This document shows positions 17,201 to 26,247 of a stretch of DNA of 64,000 bases, piece after piece (position 1 is the first letter of the stretch; every line of letters begins with the position of its first letter). This DNA comes from AC-32 sp963763475. Its GTDB lineage: Bacteria; Actinomycetota; Thermoleophilia; Gaiellales; Gaiellaceae. Position numbers and translations under genes: made by a program. The notes beneath the pieces are model-generated. The model searched no databases. It had not been told where the DNA came from and saw nothing but the letters and a program-made list of their open reading frames with translations. The stretch covers positions 62,001-126,000 of the forward strand of contig CAVXOR010000004.1 in NCBI GenBank assembly GCA_963763475.1, given 5' to 3'.

Positions 17201-17321
17201 GATCCCGTGCATCACGACCATCTCGGGCGCGGCGGCGGCCGTCGAGGCGATCGCGCACGCGCGCGACGAGATCGCGTTGAGTCTTCAGGAGCGGATCGAT
17301 GCTCAGGCGCGAACGGCCTAG
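14238..17321 (+). CDS. carB: carbamoyl-phosphate synthase large chain
   Basis: A 1027-residue protein that makes carbamoyl phosphate from bicarbonate, ammonia and two ATP. Two homologous ATP-grasp halves are clear: the first starts with IGSGPIVIGQACEFDY, the second with LGSGPNRIGQGIEFDY near residue 515. NPRVSRSSALASKATG in the first half and NPRASRTVPFASKATG in the second mark the metal-binding loops, and a C-terminal MGS-like domain (allosteric, about 900-1027) follows. It is a little shorter than E. coli CarB (1073). TTG 14238 is the natural start, inside the end of carA. Confidence 0.96.
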   Translation: MPRRRDLRSVCLIGSGPIVIGQACEFDYAGCQALKVLREDGFRTIVVNSNPATIMTDPGFADRTYLEPLDVEAVADVLGRERPDALLPTMGGQTALNIGLELAETGVLEALGIELIGAPPEVIRRAEDRQLFRETVREAGLKVPESLVVTSRSEIPRDLSFPVILRPAFTLGGHGGGTAHAWSDFEPLLERAIAESPVGQVLVEESLLGWDEFELELIRDRNDNVVVVCSIENLDPMGVHTGDSVTVAPQMTLSDEAYQELRDAAATVIRAVGVECGGSNIQFARDRASGDVRVIEMNPRVSRSSALASKATGYPIAKVAAKLAVGYTLDEIPNDLTGTTPASFEPTLDYVVVKVPRFAFEKFPGADTTLGTQMKSVGEAMGIGRTFTEALSKALRSRELDGGAVTPWPSLDELPEGLHPWFRAELERLRLGPLNLSDLVGDDWLRLKRLGHSDAAVARACGVDEETARAARRAWGVRPSYRRVDSCAGEVEAASNYCYSTWGEADEQPAPAGSVVILGSGPNRIGQGIEFDYCCVHAAQSFRALGYEAVMVNCNPETVSTDYDTSDRLYFEPLGVEEVLAVCEREQPAGVVIQFGGQTPLKLARAIEAAGFRVLGTPFEAVDLAEDRKRFAALCDGLGIAVPPWGTATSADEAVEVAERVGYPVLVRPSYVLGGRSMRVCYDAEAVRESAVVGGTLLVDRFLENAIEIDVDALCDGNQTFVAAVMQHVEEAGIHSGDSSCVLPAPSLTRSERRAVAHAVRRLGPALGVVGLLNVQLALADGELFVLEANPRASRTVPFASKATGVNLVQAACRLAAGATIPELELGRDPRARGAQVSVKAAVLPFARFPGADPVLGPEMRSTGEVMASASDLPTAFAKAERAAGRRLPASGTAFLSVRDEDKAVAVPVAQALVGLGFQLLATAGTARTLAAAGLVVEYVRKVTEEGEGATVVDLVRRGRCDLVINTPQGSGARTDGYRIREAALVARIPCITTISGAAAAVEAIAHARDEIALSLQERIDAQARTA

Positions 17322-17961
17322 CGTCGTCGCCACCGAGACCGTCGGCCCGTACACACTGCTGCGGGTGGAGCGGGGCTCGGTCGAGCCTGGAACGCCGGGC
17401 CAGTTCTTTATGCTCGAGGCGCCCGGCCGGCTGCTGCCGCGCCCGATGAGCCTCTGCCTGGCGCCACCCGGCGAGCTCGCCTTCCTGATCGACGCGATCG
17501 GCCCGGGGACGCGCGCCCTCTGCACCCTCGAAGCCGGCGACCGCGTCGGCGTGCTCGGGCCGCTCGGGAACGGCTTCGATCTGGACGTCGAGCGGCCTCT
17601 GCTCGTCGGCGGTGGGATCGGCGTCGCGCCGCTGCCGTACATCTCCGAGCAGCTCGGCGGCCCGCCGGCGGTGCTCGGCTTCCGCACCGCGTGGCACGCA
17701 GAGGCCGCTGAGCTCGTCCCGAACGCCGAGGTCGTGCTGGAGCCGACCTACGTGACCGAGGCGCTGCCCGCCGGCCACGACGTGCTCGCCTGCGGGCCCG
17801 AGCCGATGCTCGAGGCCGTCCGCCGGCTGACACCACATGCGCAGCTCGCCTGGGAGGCGCCGATGGCCTGCGGCTACGGCGCCTGTTACGGCTGCGTGGT
17901 CGACGTCGACGGCGAGCTCAAGCGGCTCTGCGTGGAAGGGCCGGTCCTTGCGGCTGCTTAA
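17299..17961 (+). CDS. pyrK: dihydroorotate dehydrogenase electron-transfer subunit
   Basis: A 220-residue flavoprotein that passes electrons from the type 1B dihydroorotate dehydrogenase to NAD. The ferredoxin-reductase-like FAD domain has RPMSLCLAPP; the nucleotide domain has LVGGGIGVAPLPY and LACGPEPML; the C terminus carries the [2Fe-2S] ligands in ACGYGACYGC plus a later Cys in LKRLC. Length is slightly below B. subtilis PyrK. It overlaps carB by 23 nt and pyrD by 14 nt, which fits a PyrD-PyrK heterotetramer made in balance. Confidence 0.94.
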   Translation: MLRRERPSVVATETVGPYTLLRVERGSVEPGTPGQFFMLEAPGRLLPRPMSLCLAPPGELAFLIDAIGPGTRALCTLEAGDRVGVLGPLGNGFDLDVERPLLVGGGIGVAPLPYISEQLGGPPAVLGFRTAWHAEAAELVPNAEVVLEPTYVTEALPAGHDVLACGPEPMLEAVRRLTPHAQLAWEAPMACGYGACYGCVVDVDGELKRLCVEGPVLAAA

Positions 17962-18865
17962 CGCCAGCGGCTGTCTCGACGCGCTGGCCGCACCCGAGGT
18001 CGCGGGCACCCTCGACGCCTACGTGACGAAGACGGTCACGCCGCTTCCCCGCGAGGGCAACGCGCCGCTGCGGATCGCCGAGACCGAGCTCGGGATGCTG
18101 AACGCGATCGGGCTCGCCAACCCTGGCATCGACGCCTTCCTCGAGCAGCACCTGCCGCTGCTCGCAGGGCTCGGCGTACCGCTCTGGGTGTCGGTCGGCG
18201 GCTTCTCGGTCGAGGACTACGCGGTCGTCGCCGGGCGGCTGGCCGCGCGTGACGAGGTCGAGGCGTTGGAGCTGAACCTCTCCTGCCCGAACGTCGACGA
18301 GGTGCCGGAGAACGTCGGCGAGGTGGTGGCCGCTGTGCGCCCGCTGACCGCGAAGCCGCTCTACGCGAAGCTCTCGGCGGCGGTGGCGGACGTGGGTGCG
18401 ACCGCGCGTGCCGCGGAGGCCGTGGGTGCCGACGGGCTCAGCCTCGTGAACACGGTCAAGGGCTTGGCGCTGGACGAACGGACGCTGCAGCCGGTGCTCG
18501 CGCGCGGCGTCGGCGGGCTCTCCGGGCCGGCGCTGCGGCCGGTCGCGCTGGCCGCGGTCCACACCTGCTTCCGCGAGACGGGCTTGCCGATCGTGGGCAT
18601 GGGCGGAGTGGCTCGCGGGAGGCACGCGCTGGAGCTGCTCGCCGCCGGCGCGAGCGACGTTGCGATCGGCACCGCGCTCTTCGCCGACCCCGGCGCAGCA
18701 ACCCGGATCCGCGCCGAGCTGGAGGCCCAGCTGGCGGCTCTGGGCTTCGCCAATGCTGACAACGTCGTCGGCGTCTCCCACGCCACCGGCGACGCCACCC
18801 TCGACCAGGGGTCGAGAGTACGCGTTGCAAAATCCCTGCATATTGACGCAAACATGGTGGGTTGA
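17948..18865 (+). CDS. pyrD: dihydroorotate dehydrogenase, type 1B catalytic subunit
   Basis: A 305-residue FMN enzyme that oxidises dihydroorotate to orotate. ELNLSCPNV, KPLYAKLS, GLSLVNTVKG, LSGPALRPVAL and GMGGVARG are class 1 landmarks; the Cys-containing active-site loop and the PyrK partner indicate type 1B. TTG 17948 begins the protein within pyrK. The last 20 or so residues come from a less G+C-rich stretch, and the stop at 18863-18865 falls in the -35 of the next promoter. It is the last gene of the operon; pyrE and pyrF are not in the window. Confidence 0.94.
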   Translation: MRLLNASGCLDALAAPEVAGTLDAYVTKTVTPLPREGNAPLRIAETELGMLNAIGLANPGIDAFLEQHLPLLAGLGVPLWVSVGGFSVEDYAVVAGRLAARDEVEALELNLSCPNVDEVPENVGEVVAAVRPLTAKPLYAKLSAAVADVGATARAAEAVGADGLSLVNTVKGLALDERTLQPVLARGVGGLSGPALRPVALAAVHTCFRETGLPIVGMGGVARGRHALELLAAGASDVAIGTALFADPGAATRIRAELEAQLAALGFANADNVVGVSHATGDATLDQGSRVRVAKSLHIDANMVG

Positions 18866-18889
18866 CCGGGGCGGGGAGCTTGTTAGTAT
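18862..18889 (+). promoter_or_regulatory. promoter of mihF
   Basis: A -35 TTGACC (18862-18867), 16-nt spacer and -10 TAGTAT (18884-18889), 8 nt before GTG 18898. Transcription should begin at or within 2 nt of the start codon, so the mihF mRNA is probably leaderless. The -35 overlaps the pyrD stop. Confidence 0.7.
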
Positions 18890-18897
18890 CCCCCGCC

Positions 18898-19227
18898 GTG
18901 GCCGCGCTCAAGACTCAGGCCCAGGCGCCACTCCGCTCACTCGACCAACGGATGGAAGCGCTCAAGCGGGCGAACGACATCCGCGTGCGACGCGCGCAGC
19001 TTAAGAAGGACCTCAAGTCCGGGGCCGCGAACATCGAGGAAATCCTGAGCAATCCGCCGGAGTACGTCTCGACGGCGAAGGTCTTCGACATGCTCATGGC
19101 GGTACCAAAATTCGGCCGCGTGAAGGCGGCCCGGTTCCTCAACCAGTGCAGGATCAGCCAGTCGAAGACCGTCGGTGGTCTCTCGGACCGCCAGCGGGCG
19201 GAGCTGATTGGCCTCTTCAACCGCTGA
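18898..19227 (+). CDS. mihF: actinobacterial integration host factor, H2TH type
   Basis: A 109-residue DNA-binding protein homologous to mycobacterial mIHF, unrelated to the E. coli IHF/HU fold. A basic N-terminal helix (ANDIRVRRAQLKKDLKSG) is followed by an S13-like helix-two-turn-helix: VPKFGRVKAARFLNQCRISQ, ending in GLSDRQRAELIGLF. It bends and compacts DNA in the nucleoid. GTG 18898 is chosen because it is 8 nt after a good -10 and removes a non-conserved N-terminal extension. The mihF-gmk-rpoZ-coaBC order is the actinobacterial arrangement. Confidence 0.9.
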   Translation: MAALKTQAQAPLRSLDQRMEALKRANDIRVRRAQLKKDLKSGAANIEEILSNPPEYVSTAKVFDMLMAVPKFGRVKAARFLNQCRISQSKTVGGLSDRQRAELIGLFNR

Positions 19228-19837
19228 GACCCGCGCCCGGCCGGTCTTCGTCCTGACCGGCACCTCGGGTGAGGGCAAGAGCACGCTCGCGAAGCTGCTG
19301 GTCGAACGCGTGCCCGAGCTCGAGCTCGCCATCTCGGCCACGACGCGGCCGAAGCGGCCCGGCGAGCAGGAAGGCCGCGACTACTGGTTCCTGTCCGACT
19401 CGGAGTTCGACCGCAGGCTCGAAGAGGGCGGCTTCCTCGAGTGGGTCGAGCTTCCCTGGGGCGAGGGCTACCGGTCGGGAACCCTCTGGTCCGAGCTCGA
19501 GCGGATCACGGGTGAGGGGCGCTCGCCTGTGCTCGAGATCGAGACGAACGGCGCGCTCGCCGTGCGAGACCGCGTCCCGGCGGCGGTCACCATCTTCGTG
19601 ACCGCGCCGAACCGCGAGGAGCGCGAGCGGCGCCTGCGCACGCGCGACACAGAGAGCGAAGGCGAGATCGACGAGCGCCTGGACATCGCGGAGCGCCAGC
19701 TCGAGCTCGCGCCGGAGTTCGACCACAGGCTCGTCAACGACGATCGCGAGCGCGCCGTGAAGGAGCTCGAGGGGATCGTCCGCGGCGCGTTGGACGGTGC
19801 AGGTACCATGGCCGCCCATGATCCATCCCCGCGTTGA
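19208..19837 (+). CDS. gmk: guanylate kinase
   Basis: A 209-residue GMP kinase. The P-loop is GTSGEGKST (18-26) rather than the usual GPSGVGKST; the GMP-binding segment ISATTRPKRPGEQEGRDYWF and the lid region RLRTRDTE are conserved. VLEIETNGA stands where most family members have a VLDIDxQGA-like strand. TTG 19208 lies in the end of mihF (20-nt overlap), indicating coupling. Function is secure by sequence and position next to rpoZ; the altered P-loop residues may affect kinetics but keep the Lys-Ser/Thr core. Confidence 0.9.
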   Translation: MASSTAETRARPVFVLTGTSGEGKSTLAKLLVERVPELELAISATTRPKRPGEQEGRDYWFLSDSEFDRRLEEGGFLEWVELPWGEGYRSGTLWSELERITGEGRSPVLEIETNGALAVRDRVPAAVTIFVTAPNREERERRLRTRDTESEGEIDERLDIAERQLELAPEFDHRLVNDDRERAVKELEGIVRGALDGAGTMAAHDPSPR

Positions 19838-20048
19838 CGAGCTGCTCGATAACGTCGATTCCCGCTATGCGCTGGTGATCGTCGCCGCGAAGCGTGCGCG
19901 TCAGATCAACAACTACCACCACCAGCTCGGCGAGGGCACGTTCGACCAGTTCCTGCCCCCGCTGGTCGAGTCGCGCTCGAAGAACTACTTGACGATGGCC
20001 TTCGAAGAAGTCAGCGAAGGCAAGATCAAGTACACGTACCCGAAGTAG
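19818..20048 (+). CDS. rpoZ: RNA polymerase omega subunit
   Basis: A 76-residue RpoZ that helps assemble RNA polymerase by clamping the beta' C terminus. HPRVDELLDNVDSRYALVIV and AAKRARQINNYHH match the conserved helices 1 and 2, and the short C-terminal part SKNYLTMAFEEVSEGKI matches the actinobacterial form. ATG 19818 is the correct start; it lies within the end of gmk. TACCAT sits 8 nt upstream and could act as an internal -10, though there is no clear -35. coaBC follows 32 nt later. Confidence 0.92.
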   Translation: MIHPRVDELLDNVDSRYALVIVAAKRARQINNYHHQLGEGTFDQFLPPLVESRSKNYLTMAFEEVSEGKIKYTYPK

Positions 20049-20080
20049 GCGCCTCTCGCCGCTGCGGGCACAATGTGCCC

Positions 20081-21243
20081 ATGGCTCGGGTGCTTCTCGG
20101 CGTGACCGGCGGAATCGCGGCCTACAAGGCCTGCGAGCTCGCGCGCCTGCTCGTGCTCGCGGGTCACGAGGTGACGCCGATCCTGACGTCCGAGGCGGAG
20201 AGCTTTGTCTCGGCGAAGACGTTCGAGGGGCTGGCCCGGCGGGAGGCGCCGCGCGAGCTCTACCCGCACCTCGTCGAGGCCGACCTGCTCGTCGTCGCCC
20301 CGCTTTCGGCCAACACCCTGGCGAAGCTCGCGCACGGCCTGGCCGACAACGTGCTCACGCAGACCGCGCTCGCCTTCGAGGGCCCGGTGGTGGCCGCGCC
20401 GGCGATGAACCCACGCATGTGGCGCAGCGAGGCGGTGCAGGCGAACGTCGAGCTGGTGCGCGCCCGCGGGGTCGAGCTCGTCGGCCCGGAGGAGGGCGAC
20501 ACGGCCGAGGGCGAGGTCGGAGTGGGGCGGATGAGCGAGCCGGAGGCGATCTTCGAGCGCGTGGCCGCCTGCCTCGACCGGCGCGAGCAGCTGCGCGGCC
20601 GTCGCGTGCTCGTGACCGCCGGCGGGACGCGCGAGCCGCTCGACGCGGTCCGCTTCCTGGGCAACCGCTCGTCGGGCCGGATGGGGGCAGCGCTGGCCGC
20701 CGAGGCGCGGCGCCGGGGAGCCGACGTGACGCTCGTCGCCTCGAACCTGAGCGTGCCGTCGCCCGTAGGAGTGGACGTGGTGCAGGCACCAACCGCCGAG
20801 GACGTGGCCCGCGAGACCCTCGCCCGCGGCGACGCGGACGTGGTCGTGATGGCGGCCGCGGTCGCCGACTACCGGCCGTCGACGCCAGAGGAGGGCAAGC
20901 GCCCGAAGGACGACGAGCCCTGGACGGTGACGCTCGAGCCGACGACCGACGTCCTGCGCGAGCTCGGCGCGCGGCGCAACAACGGCGCGGTAGCGGTGCT
21001 GGTCGGCTTCGCGGCCGACCGCGGCGAGGCCGGCCTGGAGCGCGCTCGAGAGAAGCTGGGCAACAAGCGGGCCGACCTGATCGTCTTCAACGACGTGGGG
21101 CGCGACGACATCGGCTTCGACTCGGCCGAGAACGAGGTGGTGCTGGTTTCGAGCGACGGCGAGCGGCGCATCGAGAAGGCTGCAAAGGAGCGGATCGCGG
21201 CGGTGATCCTCGACGAGGTGGCCGTCCGGCTCGAGGGAGGCGC

Positions 21244-21259
<16 letters not shown>
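20081..21259 (+). CDS. coaBC: phosphopantothenoylcysteine decarboxylase / phosphopantothenate-cysteine ligase
   Basis: A 392-residue bifunctional CoA-synthesis enzyme. The N-terminal FMN flavoprotein CoaC domain (to about 180) has LLGVTGGIAAYKA, PLSANTLAKLAHGLADN and the substrate clamp PAMNPRMW. The CoaB ligase domain has VTAGGTREPLD, NRSSGRMG, AAAVADYRP and the C-terminal KRADLIVFNDV. ATG 20081 is preferred over GTG 20075; CACAAT 6 nt upstream may be a -10. It overlaps the MoxR gene by 16 nt. Confidence 0.95.
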
Positions 21260-22205
<946 letters not shown>

Positions 22206-22209
<4 letters not shown>

Positions 22210-23393
22210 CCAAGCGCGGCCGTCTCGCCCTCGCCCTGGGCGCGACGACCTACCTCGCCGCCTGGGCGTTCGGCTCGAAGGTCCTCTACCCGGTCGCGAT
22301 CGGGCTGCCGGTCGCGGTGCTGCTCGCGTGGCTCTGGACCGCGCTGGCGAACCGGCCGCTGCAGGTCCGGCGGAAGCTGCCCTCGGGCGAGCGGTTGGAG
22401 GGCGACGACGTCGAGGTCGAGGTTCGGCTCGTCTCGGAGCGGCGGCTCGTTCCGGCGCGCTGGACGCTGCGCGAGCGGATCGGGAAGCTCGGCGAGGTCG
22501 CGACGCCGCTCGGTGCCGACGGTCACGCGCGTTACGTGCTAGAGCGGCTGCGGCGGGGCCGGTACGCGTTCGAGGGCTCGGTCGCGGTGATCGAGGATCC
22601 GTTCGGCCTGGAGCGGGTCGAGCAGCCGCTCGACTCGCCGGGCGCGCTGCTGGTCTACCCGCGTCTGGTCGAGCTCGTGCGGCTCTTCTCCGAAGGCGGC
22701 ACGCGCTCGCACGACGGCCGGCGGCTGCTGCTGCGGAGGCCCTCCGGCTTCGACCTGCACAGCGTGCGCGAGTACGAGCACGGCGACTCGCTGCGCAAGG
22801 TGCACTGGCGCACGACCGCGCGACGGGCCCAGCTGATGGTCAAGGAGCTGGAGGACGCGCCGCGCGACGAGGTGGCCGTCGTGCTCGACGCCGACCCGGA
22901 GGCGGTCGTGGGGGAGAGCTTCGACGTGCAGGTCCGGGCGGCGGGGTCGCTCCTGCTCTCGCACGTCCGCCGGGGGCGGCGCGCCGTGCTCGTCGTCAAC
23001 GGCTCCCGCGCCGAGCAGCAGGGCGTTCGGTCGGCCGAAGGCGACTGGCGGCAGGCGCTCGACCTGCTCGCCGCCGTCGAGCCGGAGCCCGGCCCGCCGC
23101 TCGCCGCCGTGCTCGCCGACGAGTCGAGCGCGGTGGCGCGTTCGCTCGAGCTCGCGGTCGTGTCGGCCTCACTGCCCCCGCGCCTGGTCGAGCGGCTCGT
23201 CGAGCGCGCGCTAGCAAGCGGCAGCGTCTCGCTGGTCTTCGTCGACCCGTCCAGCTTCGCCGCCGCGCCTCGGAGGCCGATGCCCGAGCTGCTGCGCCTA
23301 CAGGCGGCGGGCGTAGCCGTCGTCGTGCTGCGCGAGGGGGACGATCTCGCCGAGCGGCTCGGGGCGGCCGAGCCGGAGGCAGCACATGGCTAG
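22206..23393 (+). CDS. DUF58 membrane-anchored protein
   Basis: A 395-residue protein with two adjacent N-terminal membrane segments (about 8-27 and 30-48), a beta-rich middle part and the DUF58 motif REYEHGDSLRKVHWRTTAR near residues 194-212, which begins a vWA-like fold. Its partner MoxR probably remodels it, and the downstream transglutaminase may be its client; such operons are linked to cell-envelope stress or surface assembly in several phyla. No metal-binding DxSxS is obvious. Overlaps are 4 nt upstream and 8 nt downstream. Confidence 0.88.
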
Positions 23394-25641
23394 GTCCCTG
23401 CTCGTGATCGGCTTCGGGGCGCCTCTGCTCGCCTGGAGCTGGATGAGCCTCGAGAGCGGGCACGACTCGGGCCAGGCGACGGTGGTCGTCGTGCTTGCGG
23501 TCGCAGCTGCCCTCGTCCGGCCTCGTCCCGCCCGGATCGTCGCGTGCGTCGTCGCGCTCCTCGCGGCCGGTGCAATCGCTTTCGGGCTCGGGCCGGTCTG
23601 GGCGCTGCCGGGCCGAATGCTCTCGCGTTTCGGCAGCGGCTTCCTCGAGTTCTACGACTACCAGGTGCCGTTCGACCCGTCGGCGCACCCGCGAATGCAC
23701 GGCGTCCTGCTGCTCGCGCTGTTCGGCTTCACCCTCGCCTACGCGCTGGCCGTGAACGCGCGCCGGCCCGGTCTCGCGGCGATCGTGCTGGTCGTCGGGG
23801 TCGGCTGGCCGGGCACGCTGCTGCCGGGGCACGATGTGTTGCGCGGGACGCTGCTGCTGGCCGCAGTGCTCGGCACGGCGGTCCTGCTCCGGCCGGGGCC
23901 GGTGCGAGGCCTCGGCGCCGCGCTGGCCGCCGGGACGCTCGTCGTCCTGGCAGCGTTCGCGGCCACGAGCTCGCCCGCCTTCGCCAAGCGCGCCTTCCTC
24001 GACTGGCAGCACTGGGACCCGTACACCAGGCCGGCGAAGCCGGTCGACGTCTCCTACGTCTGGAACTCGAGCTACACGGGCCTGACCTTCCGCGGCAAGC
24101 CGACGACGGTGCTGCGCGTGAAGGCCGGCCCGCAGCCGCACTACTGGCGGATCTCGGTGCTCGACACCGTCGACGACGGCGTCTGGTTCGAGGAGCTCTC
24201 GCCCGAGCTCGGCGATCCGCCGGTGCCGCTCGGCCAGCCGGCCCTGATCCCACCGCGCGAGCTGCGACGGAGCGGCTGGGAGGAACAGCACGTCACGATC
24301 GAGGCTCTGCGCGACAACCGGCTGCCCGGTGGCAGCGTCCCCGTGCGCTTCGATCCGGGCGGCAGCGTGGGCGGCGTCTCGTACGACCCCACGGGCGTCG
24401 CGATCGCGGAGCAACCCCTCTCGCGCGGCGACGGCTACGACGTCTGGAGCTATGCGCCGACGCCCACGCCTCGCGAGCTCGCCGCCTCGAAGGCGGTGTA
24501 CTCCGGCTCGATCGTCTCGCGGGGCCAGTACCGCGAGATCCAGCCGCGCGTCTACCCGCGGTTATTCGGCAGGCCTGGCCGCGCGGCGTACGTCCACTAC
24601 CTGCTGACCGACTACGCGAGGGCCGGGGAGCTGCGGCCGTTCGCGCGGCTGAGGGCAACAGCCGAGCGGGTGGCCGGCGGCGCGCGCAGTCCCTACGCCG
24701 CCGCGGTTGCGCTCGAGCAGTGGCTCCGCTTCGGCGGCGGTTTCGTCTACGACCAGCACCCGCCGAAGACGCCCGTCGGAGTCGCGCCGCTCGACGACTT
24801 CGTCGCGCGCACGAAGCGCGGCTACTGCCAGCACTTCGCCGGCTCGATGGCGCTGATGCTGCGGTACCTCGGGATCCCCTCGCGGGTGGCAGTCGGGTTC
24901 GCGAGCGGCCGTTACCGGCACGGCGAGTGGTTCGTCTCCGACCGGGACGCCCACATGTGGGTCGAGGTGTGGTTCAAGGGTTGGGGCTGGGTGCCGTTCG
25001 ACCCGACTCCCGGCCGTGGCGGGCTCGACGGCTCCTACTCGGCCTCCTCGCCGCGGTTCGACATCAGCGCCGCCACGGCCGTGCTCGCGGGGAGGGAGGG
25101 GCTGCGGAAGTTCGGGGACACGCTCGCGAACACGCTCGGCTTCGGCACGAAGGCGCGCACCTCGCCCGACGTGCCCGAGCTCGGGACTGCGCAGGCGGGT
25201 GCGGCAGCAACCTCGCATCACCGACGCGACTGGGGGATCCTGCGGCTGCTGGCGTTCGGCCTCGTCGGGGCAATTGTGCTGCTGGCGGTCACGAAGCTGC
25301 TGCTGCGCGGCTCGCGGTTCCTCACGCGCGACCCGCGCCGCCTGGCCGGCGCCTGTCGCAAGGAGCTGCGGGACTTCCTGCTCGACCAGGGCGTGGACGT
25401 GCCGGCCAGCGCCACGTTGCGCGAGCTGGCGGGGCTCGTGGAGTCGGAGTTCGACGTCGAGGCGGGCGCCTTCGGCCTGCACGCGACGGCGGCACGGTTC
25501 GCGCCGGGCCTCGGCGCGCGCGAGGCGGCCAGCGCGATGCGCCGCGACCTGCGCTCGATCCGACGAGGGTTGCGGCGGCGGCTCACCCGCTCCGAGCGGT
25601 TCCGCGGCCTGCTCTCGCTGCGATCCCTGGGCCTGGCTTAG
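23386..25641 (+). CDS. TgpA-like membrane transglutaminase
   Basis: A 751-residue protein: five to six N-terminal membrane helices (to about residue 195), an extracytoplasmic region, a transglutaminase-like core with Cys in TKRGYCQHFAGSMAL (about 480), His in DAHMWVEVW (about 524) and Asp in PFDPTPG (about 541), then one membrane helix near 625-645 and a cytoplasmic tail with a helical DUF4129-like segment. This is the TgpA/DUF3488 architecture. The cysteine triad suggests amide-bond chemistry on envelope proteins. It completes the MoxR-DUF58-TgpA trio. Confidence 0.9.
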   Translation: MARSLLVIGFGAPLLAWSWMSLESGHDSGQATVVVVLAVAAALVRPRPARIVACVVALLAAGAIAFGLGPVWALPGRMLSRFGSGFLEFYDYQVPFDPSAHPRMHGVLLLALFGFTLAYALAVNARRPGLAAIVLVVGVGWPGTLLPGHDVLRGTLLLAAVLGTAVLLRPGPVRGLGAALAAGTLVVLAAFAATSSPAFAKRAFLDWQHWDPYTRPAKPVDVSYVWNSSYTGLTFRGKPTTVLRVKAGPQPHYWRISVLDTVDDGVWFEELSPELGDPPVPLGQPALIPPRELRRSGWEEQHVTIEALRDNRLPGGSVPVRFDPGGSVGGVSYDPTGVAIAEQPLSRGDGYDVWSYAPTPTPRELAASKAVYSGSIVSRGQYREIQPRVYPRLFGRPGRAAYVHYLLTDYARAGELRPFARLRATAERVAGGARSPYAAAVALEQWLRFGGGFVYDQHPPKTPVGVAPLDDFVARTKRGYCQHFAGSMALMLRYLGIPSRVAVGFASGRYRHGEWFVSDRDAHMWVEVWFKGWGWVPFDPTPGRGGLDGSYSASSPRFDISAATAVLAGREGLRKFGDTLANTLGFGTKARTSPDVPELGTAQAGAAATSHHRRDWGILRLLAFGLVGAIVLLAVTKLLLRGSRFLTRDPRRLAGACRKELRDFLLDQGVDVPASATLRELAGLVESEFDVEAGAFGLHATAARFAPGLGAREAASAMRRDLRSIRRGLRRRLTRSERFRGLLSLRSLGLA

Positions 25642-25682
25642 GCCTCGGCGGGAGGGGGCAGGTCCGCTTCACTTAGAGCACG

Positions 25683-26033
25683 ATGAGCGAGACCTTCGAC
25701 CTCTTCCAGCAGGGCCGGGCACACCTCCAGAAGGGCCGCGCCGCGCAGGCGACGGTCGCGCTCGAGAAGGCCAAGCGGCGCGAGCCGGAGAAGGCCTCGA
25801 TCCGCGAGGCGCTCGGGATCGCGTACTTCCGGATCCACCGCTACGCGGAGGCGGAATCGGAGTTCCGCAAGATGCTCGAGCTGGCGCCGGTGGACGACTA
25901 CGCCCACTACGCGCTCGGGCGGTGCCTGGAGAAGCAGGGCCGCGAGCACGAGGCGAACGGCCACTACAAGCTCGCCAGCTCGCTCCGGCCCGGCGAAGCG
26001 ACGTACGCCTCACGGATTCGCGACCTGGACTGA
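25683..26033 (+). CDS. TPR-repeat protein
   Basis: A 116-residue soluble protein made of about three tetratricopeptide repeats (starting near residues 6, 40 and 74); typical TPR spacing of small and aromatic residues appears in ALGIAYFRIHRYAEAESEF and HYALGRCLEKQGREHEANG. Such proteins scaffold other proteins. It lies 41 nt after the transglutaminase gene and could be expressed with it; a partner cannot be named. No signal peptide or membrane segment is visible. Confidence 0.8.
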   Translation: MSETFDLFQQGRAHLQKGRAAQATVALEKAKRREPEKASIREALGIAYFRIHRYAEAESEFRKMLELAPVDDYAHYALGRCLEKQGREHEANGHYKLASSLRPGEATYASRIRDLD

Positions 26034-26247
26034 CCCGAAACGCCGCGCGCCGAGACGAACGAGCGGGGACTGTCCCCAACCGTTGGCCGGAGCGGTCACG
26101 TTCGCTGCCACGAATGTGTGACGTCTTGTCCACAGGCATGGCCTCGAAGGGACGCTTTCGGACGCCTCGATCGATCCCGGCCCGGGCAGGACCCGCTTGG
26201 GTGCCGCGCGTGCTCGCCCGCAAGGTCGCCAGGGCGCAGCGCGGCCG

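Noticed and set aside
15141..17687. Very long open frame (over 800 codons) opposite carB
   Set aside because: High third-position G+C keeps the opposite frames open; it is Arg/Asp/Leu-rich with no motifs and lies entirely over carB and pyrK.
26065..26077. GGGGACTGTCCCC palindrome between the TPR and PilB-type genes
   Set aside because: A single short palindrome without a transposase, matching partner or U-run; not enough for an IS end or terminator call.
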